From Jaenimonas drosophilae (Eukaryota > Euglenozoa > Kinetoplastea > Trypanosomatida > Trypanosomatidae): a stretch of 33,171 bases of DNA. The position numbers were made by a program, and so were the translations under genes. Under the pieces are notes generated by a model that worked only from the letters and a program-made list of their open reading frames with translations, made no database searches and had not been told where the DNA came from. The stretch is from the NCBI GenBank assembly GCA_030849065.1, contig JASAON010001461.1:1-33171 (forward strand). The letters run 5' to 3'. How positions within the stretch are numbered: position 1 is the first letter of the stretch; each line of letters opens with the position of its first letter. Positions 15,752 through 24,188 of the stretch are shown piece after piece.

Positions 15752-16195
15752 CTAGATCTCCTGGCGGGCGTCCTCATTGGCGGCAGCGCCATCCTGTGCC
15801 TCGCCCTCCTGCTGGTTGGCCGCCTGCTCCTCCTCGTTGACGGGAATTGCGTCCATCTTGGACTTAAAGCCGTTAATGCGGCCCTCAATGAACATCTCCG
15901 TCTCGGTGGGCATCACCACCACGGTGGCCACCCACTCGCCGTTCTCCTGCTGCTCAAGCACGGTCTTGCCGAGTGCCTTGATGTCGCAGTCCTCATTGAA
16001 GGTCACGGTCACGTGCATCTCGTACTGGGTGGTGTCGTTGTAGAAGGCCCACTGCTTCTTCTTCTTGTTCACAATACGGAAGAGGAGGCCATTATCCTTC
16101 TCGAAGCCCTTCACGACTTCGTCACCAGTGAAGGTGGGCTGGCCGTTGACGTAGGTCACGCCGTCGCCCTTCTCGTTAGAGGAACCGCAGCCCAT
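15752..16195 (-). CDS. Small myristoylated/palmitoylated protein (SMP type), copy 1
   Basis: The 147-residue product starts MGCGSSNEKGDG, a clear dual acylation motif. A single domain I follows: FTGDEVVKGFEKDNGLLFRI, WAFYNDTTQYEMHVTVTF, LEQQENGEWVATVVVMPTE and MFIEGRINGFKSKMDAIPV. The C-terminal 28 residues are an acidic Glu/Ala/Gln tail. It differs from the copy at 12747-13238 mainly in the linker after residue 7 (shorter here) and in the tail. A KKKK patch replaces NETQ before the WAFYND block. Like Leishmania SMP-1 it is expected at the inner membrane leaflet, possibly the flagellum. The ATG at 16195 is the only sensible start. Confidence 0.93.
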   Translation of the reverse strand: MGCGSSNEKGDGVTYVNGQPTFTGDEVVKGFEKDNGLLFRIVNKKKKQWAFYNDTTQYEMHVTVTFNEDCDIKALGKTVLEQQENGEWVATVVVMPTETEMFIEGRINGFKSKMDAIPVNEEEQAANQQEGEAQDGAAANEDARQEI

Positions 16196-16248
16196 GATGA
16201 TGTGTAGTGGAAGATTTGTGGTGGTGGTGGAGTTGAAGAGAGTTCACT

Positions 16249-16278
16249 CTTGGAGAAAGGAGAAGAGAGAGAGAAACG
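16249..16278 (-). promoter_or_regulatory. Probable trans-splice signal for SMP copy 1
   Basis: A strong minus-strand polypyrimidine tract at 16251-16278 is directly followed by an AG at 16250-16249. The predicted 5' UTR is about 53 nt. Confidence 0.5.
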
Positions 16279-16416
16279 AAGTGTCACACTTACTGAAAGA
16301 AATACAACGCATGACGCATTTTGCGCGATGGACTGTCGTGAGCACACAGCAGAGGAACTGAGGTTGGCGGCTGATGGATCTTCCAGCTCAGGGGCTCGGG
16401 GGGAGAGGGGGAACAA

Positions 16417-19400
16417 CTACCTCATTTGCTCCAAGAAGAACCCATCCCCCTCACCGCGTTGGTAAACACCCACCCCGTGGGAAGTAGAAACAGCCAGCAG
16501 CGGCTGAAATGGATGGAGCGCGAGAGCTCCAACCCGACTTCCCTCTGGCAAACTCAAACGCAGCGTGGCAGTTCCAGCAGCCCGCGATCCGCTGGGACCA
16601 ATCACAGATCCTTCAGCTGGAAGAAACTCGGTTACGTTCACGGATGAGGAGCCATTGGAGCTTACCGTCAAAAGGCTTCTGCTGCACGAATGAACCTCCA
16701 TGAATGCAAGTTGCTCAGGGGTCGCAGCAGAAGCTGTGGAGAAGCGCAACAATGGTTGGCGATTCATCCGCTGATCCCAGCCAACAACCACCCCATTGCG
16801 GTAGCTGGACAGCAACAGGCTCGGATAGCGACGAGAGAAGGACACATACTGCACACGGGTGTCCATCGCTTCTGGCGCGGTTGTCGAGCCGACACAACCA
16901 AAGATCGACTGTGTAGCCAGAAAGGAGGATCGATGGCTCGTCTCGCGTACATCAAATAAGAAGAGTGGGCCAGCGCCTGCGGCAAACAAAAAGGGAGAAG
17001 CATAGGAACAGCCGAGAGCATCAATGGTCTGCGGCACCCCCTTCAGGCTGATTGTCTTCTTTGTGGTTAAGTGTTCAGCACCGAGATCCCAAGACTCGAC
17101 GCACCCATCCACACCACTCAAGTGCAGCATTTGGTTCTGCGGCTGGTAGCAAGATGATGGTACGTAGCCGTTTTTCCGAAGAAGGTCATCTAGCGACGAC
17201 TCAAATGTGGTGCATCGCCGCACCTTGTGAACGTCCGTGTAACCGGAAACCAGTTCCACTGATCCTGCCCGCCGAATCACGCAGAGAAGTGTGTCGTGCG
17301 CCGCGTCCACATAGTGAAGCCCGACAATGCAATTCGAGACACGATCTGTCACGGTTAGCGAGCCCTTCGGGGATGGGCTCCGCTTGAGAGTAGAAAGATC
17401 ACCTCCATCTCCGTCGACCGGATCAGTCGCCTCGTTGCATCGATTCCTAAGTAAGGATTCTTGTGTGGTTTCGCCAGACTCCAGTAGGTAGGCATAACGC
17501 ACGTGGTGCTGCGGTTGCTCTGTAGCCTGTGGTCGAGCCAATACGTCAGACACGCAGTAGCATGCCCCCAGTTGTAGCGACGGGCCACAGCCACGATCCA
17601 CAATCTGCCACACGCGGAGAACGTTCCCATCAGTAAAAGAGACTAAGTGTGGTTCTGTTGGATGAAAGGACAATCCTTGTGATGGAAGGGCTGGATTGAC
17701 CGCACGGAAGGCCTTGGCGCCAAGATTCACCTGGTGTGTACCCTCACAGAGTGGAGCAAACGGTGCCTCTTGTGGGCGAGTACAACTATCCAATGCTTCA
17801 TCCGAAGCTGCTCCACGCAAATGAGGAGGGGCAAGCCCTGTCCTCGTCCGCGCGCCGTCGCTTAGTAGGCACCGCCGCTCTACAACAGTGTTGATCTGCA
17901 AGCCTGCTCCGGCACGCTGCAAGTACCAGTACAGAGCCTCCTCCTTGTCCAGGTTGAACAGATGTCGCGGGTCGTAGTCGTCGGGCTTAACTAGAAGCAC
18001 GTCGCCGAGGTAACTAACAATAGCATGTCCAAATGCCGTAACAGCAACACGATCCTGTGTGTTTAGTACCCCGCGGGGTACCATCCACCCAGCACCGTCG
18101 GTGGCAACTTCACCTTCGGCATCGTTGGCGCCATCAGGGGCATCGCTCCCAACGAAGAAACACGACTTCGTTCGATCACGTCCTTTCCACGGGTCCGTAA
18201 TGCCAATTGTCGTAGATCCCGGCAAGTTCGGGAAGAACTGCCGAAGAATACGCCGGTAGTCGCCCGCGTCATTGCCATGCCTACCATCTTCCAAGGACTG
18301 GTAGTGTGTTTGGTGGCCCATTGTCGTCGCACCAGAAAAGCTGCTGCGCGCTGACTCGCTGATCTTGCCGCCGTGATTTGGCAACCGCAGAAAGCCAAAC
18401 TCCTCCAAAACCACACGTCGTGCCTGGGACGATATGTATGGGCAGCAGTCTTGTGTATGCTCAATACACACCCGAATCAGCTGACCAATGCCGGCAATGT
18501 AGTCCAGTGGCTCATCCACATCTAACCCAACCGCAGCAGAGGTTGCCACCACCGTGCTCCCTGTGCGGGAGCGTGGGGGGAAGGAGTACTGCCGACTTGA
18601 CTGGGCAAGTGAGAAGGGCACTCCCTTCTTGGATGACCCCGGGATGGACCGCTCTGGGCGGCCGCACATGATGCCAGGAGGACGACCGCCAGGTGGCTGG
18701 AATACAGGAGAACCATCGCGAAGAACCGCTGGGAGTCCGCCGCCGCCAGCAGCATCAACATGGCGATGGCCCATCGCAGCCTCTCCTTCGGCAACACTAT
18801 CAGCCGCCTCATTTGTACTCATCCCGTCTTGAGGACGTCGTTTCCTCGTTTGCGCCACAGACCACTTGTACATGTCCTGAGCAACAGCATCACCAATCTC
18901 CCCCACTGTCATTTCGCGCTTCACTTGATCGAGCAGCCACTTGTAGGTATGGTACCCGGCACCCTGAACGTTGAGTCGCAGATCCATGTTTCCCTCGCAC
19001 ATGGGCATCCCCCTCCGATCCAGTCGACGCAATATTTGGTGTGCGTAGCGCTCCTGCATCGCGTAGTCCGGTGCTGGAGAGGCCAGCACAATACTAAGTC
19101 CACGTAAGGCGGCTCCACGGAGGGAGGGAACTGTTGAGTACGCCAATCTTCGGAGTGACTCTACAGAGAGGAGGAGGCACTCGTTCAACACAAACCTGTT
19201 CGTCGACGGTAGTTCTTGCACTGTGCCATCCAGCGGCTCAAGTCGAGATAAGCCGTCAGACTCTCCCATCCCCCCGTCCACCACTTCTCCAGCAGCTGGT
19301 AAGTTCCAGCTGTGAAGGAGACACACGAACAGGGACACCAGCACCAAGCAAGTGCGTACATCAATGGATTGTTGCAGAGAAATGTCAGCCTGTTCTGCGC

Positions 19401-22400
19401 AGACAGGTATTGAATTGGGGTCCTGCTGGAGCCCCAAGGGAATTGCGTCTCGGGGAAGAAGCGGCGTCCTTTGCGCTCGCTCCGCCAACAATTGGCAACA
19501 CACTTGGAAGATACCATAGCGGTGGCAAGCATCGCGCGCCTCATCGCTCTGCGCTACGAGCATCACAAGAAGAGAGGCGGCCAATAGACGCTGTCCTTCA
19601 GGAGTGCTGTAAAGACCCAATACTTCCGACTGCCACGCACCCGCGGTCGCACCTGCACCAGCTTCAGTTGCAGCGGCAGCTGACCCCACCGGACACGGAC
19701 ATTGAAGAACCTCCCCGCACACCTTGATTGCCGTCTCCCGTTGCTGGCTGGTGCCTATGAGGGTGGCATCGGCGAAGCAACTCTTGGTGTAAATAAACAA
19801 TGTGGAAGGGAGGAGGTAGCGCAGATCAGGACGCGACCAATAACGATCCAGTACCACACGGTAAATGTTTGCTTCTGCACATTGCATAATGGCAGGAGGG
19901 CCCACATCCACAAAGCGGCATAGCAACTCAGTTCCCTTCTCTCGATGAGCCATGACGAGCAGCGACTGCAGGATGATGGGCATCCGATCACAGAAGGGAA
20001 AAACTGGCTTCGACGCGCGAAACGAAACTGTCTTGGGCTCAACAGCGTTTGGATTGCCAATGAACTCCTCCGGGCGGTTGGGCCTACGGCTGGGCCGCTG
20101 AAAGGTGCTGTCGTTCCCAAGCCCGGGCACAACACCACCACTCCGACTGCTCGAGTCCTCCACCCACCGGAGCGGTGAAGAGCTTCCCAAGCGACGGTCC
20201 GCCCCATTACCGTTCCGACGAGCATTTTTCTTCGGCGTTCCATGAGCAGTGGATGTCCACGGGAGCACAAAGGACTGCTCCGTGATGCAGTCAACGAAGG
20301 CCTCCACTCCACGAAGTTCCTCGTAAAAGAAGTTGGGCACTCGCACCTTCGACTCATCCATCATGGGAAGGATGCTAGAGTACTCGCCGGTAGTCGTCGA
20401 AGAAAAGTTTTTCCCGGCACCAGCGGTGGATAAGATGCTGCAAGAGCCTCCGGCGGAGCCTGAGGCCCACAGTCCGTGCCGGTGGTATCGCCAGGTCACC
20501 ATGCGAATATCCAGCCACTCGTGGAAGTCGAGTACAGAAAGCACTGTTGGTGGAGCAGGACGTAGTGCCTTCATGAGCGCAACGCAGCAGCGCTCCACAA
20601 TGTTGTCAAAAGTTTCCCACATGGGATGTGTGTGGGTCGGTGGCATTGGAGGATACACAGAGAGTACCCCTCCCAGTCCACCCACGACGATGCGCTGCGC
20701 AAGAAGAAACCCCCTGTACAAGGGGGCAACGTAGATATCCTCACGAAACAAGCGCGAGAACTGTGCCAGCGGGAGTGACGACCACGCAATGCACTCAACA
20801 ATGCTCTGGAAGTACCACTGTAGTTGGCCCATGGGAGTTTTCTTGTCATGCAATGCGCCAGGGATCAGGCTCAAAACGACGGGATGGAGGTCGGAAAGAT
20901 CTGCGCGGTTCACCAAAAACCACAACAACACCATTCGAAGGGGGGTAGTGAGACAGCAAGTAAGGATATCAGATGGAAGCTGGGGATGTGAAGGGGCCAG
21001 CGACGGGGTGCGACCCTCTCCATCTCCTGATGCCCCAATGAAGTAGAAATCGTTCACGGGTAGCGGGATTGTGAGGCCATCTGCGGTATGGCTATCCCCG
21101 CGTGTGCCTGCTCCACGAGACCCATCCTCCATTTCCTGCATCATGGAAAATGCCATGTTCCTGCTGCTAGTGAGCTGGTGGTCTCGGGAGGATAATTGGC
21201 TCTGCTGTTCAAGGCCTTCACGGATGCGGAGGAGGTACTTCATCACGTCACCGGCATTAGCACAATCTGCCACAAAAACAAGAGGAAACCCCACACGAGT
21301 ATGGAGAACATCCAGGGAGAGTTTGACGTAGGGAGTTGCTCCATAAGAAGCTGGCACTCCTGCCGCTGACCGAGCGAATAGAAGATTCCCAAACTGTGGA
21401 GGAGGCACTCCACAAGCACAGTAGTGGAGAATCACCTTTGCCTCTCCAGCAGACTTACGTGCATCGCTAAGAGCCTGGCAAAGGTCACTTGCGCGGGGGT
21501 TTCCGCTTTTGGTCGCCTGCAGTGGTCTCGGTGCCAACGAGTTGTACTGCTCTTCCAGCTGAGTGCCGAGCTGGTCCAGGACTGAGGACTCGTTGCCTGG
21601 AATAGAGGCAAGAGACTGCCACATTAGCATCGGCGGGACCCCAGGGGAGCTTCCGGGGATGGTGTTCCCCTCGTCGAGGCCCTGACGCGAATAGCACTGA
21701 GGCTCATCCCCAGTGGTCAAGGTGTCCAGGTCCATGTTCAGAAGAATGCACAAGGACTTTGTGTGGGACATCGTCACTGCAGTTCGTGCAGCGATGGGAT
21801 GGCTACGGTGGGCCCGTCCGCGTTGAAGCAGCTCCTCATCCCAGTGATGATAGTGCGTCCGCTGATGGAACCACCGTTCCTGTGCTGAGTGCTGCCAGCG
21901 CCAGGCCTCCTGTTGTAACACATCTGGGTCAGACAGCGCGGGCGGAAGCGCGCAGCGGTGGTACCGAGGTGGGGTTCCAGGGCAAAAAGATGAGTCGCAG
22001 GAAATTGGTGCAGGAGCACCAGCCTCGGCGTCTGCCAAGCACGAAGCACTTTCAAGGCTGGGCACCATTCGTGTGGACTGCTCCCTGTTGTGGCAAGAAG
22101 CGGCCTCCGTTCCCTTTCGGGCTCGATGTGGTGAGTTGTCGGTGCTTGAGGTTGTGCCATAATCCCCGAGAGAGGGTGAGAGGATTAAGTTGGTGCCAAC
22201 CATACCATCCTTACAGGGTACCATACTTTTGCGTCCATCCACGCTAGTACGCCGCCACTCTTCATGACGGGACGTTGGCCGCTCAGTTGTTGATCTTCCG
22301 AAGGGCCTTGAAGCTGCTGGTGGTGGAAGGATATGATTGCCATGCTGTGAAGCACCAAACGGTGTCGTGGAAGCATGATCATCCACTTCCGTGGACTCAT

Positions 22401-22506
22401 GAAGGCGCGCCAGCAATGCCGCGACATCGCTCTGTGATATTTCAATCAGCTCTGCGATGTTGGGCACTGACACCGGTGAGGCTGCTGCTGTGTGGCGTAG
22501 TCGCAT
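16417..22506 (-). CDS. RPTOR: Raptor homologue, TORC1 scaffold (regulatory-associated protein of TOR)
   Basis: The 2029-residue protein has the Raptor order. After a low-complexity N-terminal region (1-185), the caspase-like RNC domain spans about 195-620, with SLCILLNMDLDTL, VILHYCACGVPPPQ (358-371), FPLVFVADCANAGDVMKYLL (407-426), DILTCCLTTPLRMVLLWFLV (513-532) and RTPLGEL-like KTPMGQLQWYF. Armadillo/HEAT-like helices fill the middle, including LQSLLVMAHREKGTELLCRF and RRLAYSTVPSLRGAALRGL. The C-terminal 400 residues carry WD-type repeats (LSFHPTEPHLVSF, LRVWQIVDRG, VVGWDQRMN). Raptor recruits substrates to TOR kinase in TORC1. The protein is longer than human Raptor (1335) because of the N-terminal extension and several Ser/Gly-rich insertions. 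The ATG at 22506 gives the longest frame; a later start at residue 246 would cut into the conserved domain's edge. Confidence 0.93.
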   Translation of the reverse strand: MRLRHTAAASPVSVPNIAELIEISQSDVAALLARLHESTEVDDHASTTPFGASQHGNHILPPPAASRPFGRSTTERPTSRHEEWRRTSVDGRKSMVPCKDGMVGTNLILSPSLGDYGTTSSTDNSPHRARKGTEAASCHNREQSTRMVPSLESASCLADAEAGAPAPISCDSSFCPGTPPRYHRCALPPALSDPDVLQQEAWRWQHSAQERWFHQRTHYHHWDEELLQRGRAHRSHPIAARTAVTMSHTKSLCILLNMDLDTLTTGDEPQCYSRQGLDEGNTIPGSSPGVPPMLMWQSLASIPGNESSVLDQLGTQLEEQYNSLAPRPLQATKSGNPRASDLCQALSDARKSAGEAKVILHYCACGVPPPQFGNLLFARSAAGVPASYGATPYVKLSLDVLHTRVGFPLVFVADCANAGDVMKYLLRIREGLEQQSQLSSRDHQLTSSRNMAFSMMQEMEDGSRGAGTRGDSHTADGLTIPLPVNDFYFIGASGDGEGRTPSLAPSHPQLPSDILTCCLTTPLRMVLLWFLVNRADLSDLHPVVLSLIPGALHDKKTPMGQLQWYFQSIVECIAWSSLPLAQFSRLFREDIYVAPLYRGFLLAQRIVVGGLGGVLSVYPPMPPTHTHPMWETFDNIVERCCVALMKALRPAPPTVLSVLDFHEWLDIRMVTWRYHRHGLWASGSAGGSCSILSTAGAGKNFSSTTTGEYSSILPMMDESKVRVPNFFYEELRGVEAFVDCITEQSFVLPWTSTAHGTPKKNARRNGNGADRRLGSSSPLRWVEDSSSRSGGVVPGLGNDSTFQRPSRRPNRPEEFIGNPNAVEPKTVSFRASKPVFPFCDRMPIILQSLLVMAHREKGTELLCRFVDVGPPAIMQCAEANIYRVVLDRYWSRPDLRYLLPSTLFIYTKSCFADATLIGTSQQRETAIKVCGEVLQCPCPVGSAAAATEAGAGATAGAWQSEVLGLYSTPEGQRLLAASLLVMLVAQSDEARDACHRYGIFQVCCQLLAERAQRTPLLPRDAIPLGLQQDPNSIPVCAEQADISLQQSIDVRTCLVLVSLFVCLLHSWNLPAAGEVVDGGMGESDGLSRLEPLDGTVQELPSTNRFVLNECLLLSVESLRRLAYSTVPSLRGAALRGLSIVLASPAPDYAMQERYAHQILRRLDRRGMPMCEGNMDLRLNVQGAGYHTYKWLLDQVKREMTVGEIGDAVAQDMYKWSVAQTRKRRPQDGMSTNEAADSVAEGEAAMGHRHVDAAGGGGLPAVLRDGSPVFQPPGGRPPGIMCGRPERSIPGSSKKGVPFSLAQSSRQYSFPPRSRTGSTVVATSAAVGLDVDEPLDYIAGIGQLIRVCIEHTQDCCPYISSQARRVVLEEFGFLRLPNHGGKISESARSSFSGATTMGHQTHYQSLEDGRHGNDAGDYRRILRQFFPNLPGSTTIGITDPWKGRDRTKSCFFVGSDAPDGANDAEGEVATDGAGWMVPRGVLNTQDRVAVTAFGHAIVSYLGDVLLVKPDDYDPRHLFNLDKEEALYWYLQRAGAGLQINTVVERRCLLSDGARTRTGLAPPHLRGAASDEALDSCTRPQEAPFAPLCEGTHQVNLGAKAFRAVNPALPSQGLSFHPTEPHLVSFTDGNVLRVWQIVDRGCGPSLQLGACYCVSDVLARPQATEQPQHHVRYAYLLESGETTQESLLRNRCNEATDPVDGDGGDLSTLKRSPSPKGSLTVTDRVSNCIVGLHYVDAAHDTLLCVIRRAGSVELVSGYTDVHKVRRCTTFESSLDDLLRKNGYVPSSCYQPQNQMLHLSGVDGCVESWDLGAEHLTTKKTISLKGVPQTIDALGCSYASPFLFAAGAGPLFLFDVRETSHRSSFLATQSIFGCVGSTTAPEAMDTRVQYVSFSRRYPSLLLSSYRNGVVVGWDQRMNRQPLLRFSTASAATPEQLAFMEVHSCSRSLLTVSSNGSSSVNVTEFLPAEGSVIGPSGSRAAGTATLRLSLPEGSRVGALALHPFQPLLAVSTSHGVGVYQRGEGDGFFLEQMR

Positions 22507-22564
22507 TCTTCGAATACGCGACGCTCGTCTTGTGTGGGCCGCAAAGGACGGATCAACTAGTCCT

Positions 22565-22590
22565 CTGAAAGCATAAACAGAATAAGTTCA
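22565..22590 (-). promoter_or_regulatory. Possible trans-splice signal for the Raptor gene
   Basis: A modest minus-strand pyrimidine-rich stretch at about 22567-22590 precedes an AG at 22566-22565, about 59 nt before the ATG at 22506. The tract is weaker than those of other genes here. Confidence 0.33.
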
Positions 22591-22711
22591 ATTGTTGGGT
22601 GGCCGCAAAGCTGAACTCACCCAGTGAAGCTATATGAGTGCCTACTTCTCCCCTTGTGGCGTGCTTCCTACTTTGCACACGCACAGACAATCTGAATTGG
22701 TGCGTGGAAGC

Positions 22712-23128
22712 CTAACAACAGTGGTGTTGTTGTGGCAGTGGGATTGGCAAGCACACACCGAGGTATAGAATGATGTTCAATGGGAAGAAAAGCATTGCAA
22801 CGGCAAACAACGCAGTAGGGATGTAGCGGTCTTCAATCCGCTCAAGTTGGCGCCCGAAGGCTGTCCAAAAGGCAGCTTCACATGCCATCGCCGAGAGAAC
22901 ACAAAAAAATACTCTAATGGGGTATTCAGAGAGGAATGCTAAGAGATGTCTCTGGCAAGGACCTCTCGGAGCGCACGATTTCTGTCCGTGACGGGCACGT
23001 CTACGCAGACTTTCTAGACATTCCACTCCGCTGCAAGGGTGTTTGGTACCCACAGAACCACCGTGCATGGAGGTTTTGCTGAAAAGAAGAAGGCACTGCT
23101 CATGCTCCCCAGTTTCTGACTTTCGCAT
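22712..23128 (-). CDS. Possible small membrane protein, 138 residues
   Basis: The frame from ATG 23128 encodes a hydrophilic, Cys/Arg-containing N-terminal half, then two hydrophobic spans (around YPIRVFFCVLSAMACEAAFW and IPTALFAVAMLFFPLNIILY) separated by a charged turn (RQLERIEDRY). That pattern resembles a two-span hairpin. A polypyrimidine tract ending in CACATATAG lies just upstream (AG at 23145-23144), well placed for trans-splicing. No family is recognised. Later in-frame ATGs (for example MHGGSVG or MACEAAFW) are alternative starts. T-rich UTR sequence can imitate membrane spans, so the call is tentative. Confidence 0.35.
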   Translation of the reverse strand: MRKSETGEHEQCLLLFSKTSMHGGSVGTKHPCSGVECLESLRRRARHGQKSCAPRGPCQRHLLAFLSEYPIRVFFCVLSAMACEAAFWTAFGRQLERIEDRYIPTALFAVAMLFFPLNIILYLGVCLPIPLPQQHHCC

Positions 23129-24188
23129 GCTTCCCACTTTGCTCTATATGTGGAAAAGTGGAAAGACGCACACAAGCGTTCTCTTGTCTCTCTTCATTCG
23201 CTCTTCGTTTATCTCGCAGTCGGAGAAGTAGATGGGAAGGAATCCAGCAATCCTCCAGAAAGAACAGATCAACAACAGGGCAAACAAAATTTGCACGGCG
23301 GAAATGCACAACAAACAATAACAGGCGACATAAGGCGTGTTGCTGAATGTGTTCACTCTGGATGGTATTTCACTTGCTTGTGAGTTCCTCTGTCACGCAC
23401 CCTTCTTCTCTTTTTTCGCTCTCTAGCATATGGACGAGAGAAGTGTTGTTTCTCAATTCCTTCCAGGATCACAGGCAGAAAGGTGGCTCAGACACAATCA
23501 AAATAAAAGGAAATCATCGAGTTCACCATGTTGCACTTATTCGGCGGCGAAGAGACAGTGGGAAGAACCAGACTGCTCTTACGAGCTCTCTCTTTGGCTC
23601 GCCAGCAGCAGGCATTTAACATCACTAGGCCCTGGCTACATCACAGCTCCAGCATCTCTCTTATACGCTCCGGGCACCGACCTCCACGACAGACGTACGT
23701 ACGCAAACGAAGACAGGGAAAATGAGGCTGGAAGGGGTGCTTTTTTCCAAGAGAGATTCCGTTACCCACCCATCATCATGGTAGGGTCCAAAGGCACAGG
23801 AGGAAGGAAGCAAAAAGAGAGAAAGCGGGAGTTTTAGGTCTAGAGAAATCACACTCGTGTACATCCAGAATATTACAGGGGATGGAGAGAGCAAGAATTG
23901 ACGCCAGGATATCGCAAAAGCCAGCGACGCTGGTTGTGTATAATGGTAGGGCCAGGACTGCCTATTCTTGACATCTCTCCCTCTCACATGGCAGGACAGC
24001 GTGGACAACAAACAAAACAAAGAAAGAGAAATCAGGCAGAAAACAACCAACGGGTGGGAATGGGAGAGAAAACGCTCTCCGCGCTTCTAAACAGCTGACT
24101 TCTCTCCTCTCGCTCTCTTAAGATACTTGAAGACAGTAGCGTACTCCCCCCGCTGTTACTTGGAGGGCATCTGTATAGGATTTGTATT

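Larger units (their letters stand above)
22507..24188. other. Intergenic region between Raptor and the calpain-like gene at 24189
   Basis: The longest gap in the window (1.7 kb). It contains the predicted Raptor splice signal and one candidate small ORF (22712-23128) preceded by a good polypyrimidine tract near 23148-23175. The remainder (about 23400-24188), the expected 3' UTR of the calpain-like gene, shows purine-rich plus-strand runs and no supported gene. Confidence 0.55.

Noticed and set aside
23144..23392. A hydrophobic open frame just upstream of and in frame with the 22712-23128 ORF, separated by one TAG; I considered a split gene, stop readthrough or a cis-intron.
   Set aside because: It has no suitable ATG, and the sequence before the TAG is a good polypyrimidine tract with AG, so UTR plus splice acceptor explains it better.
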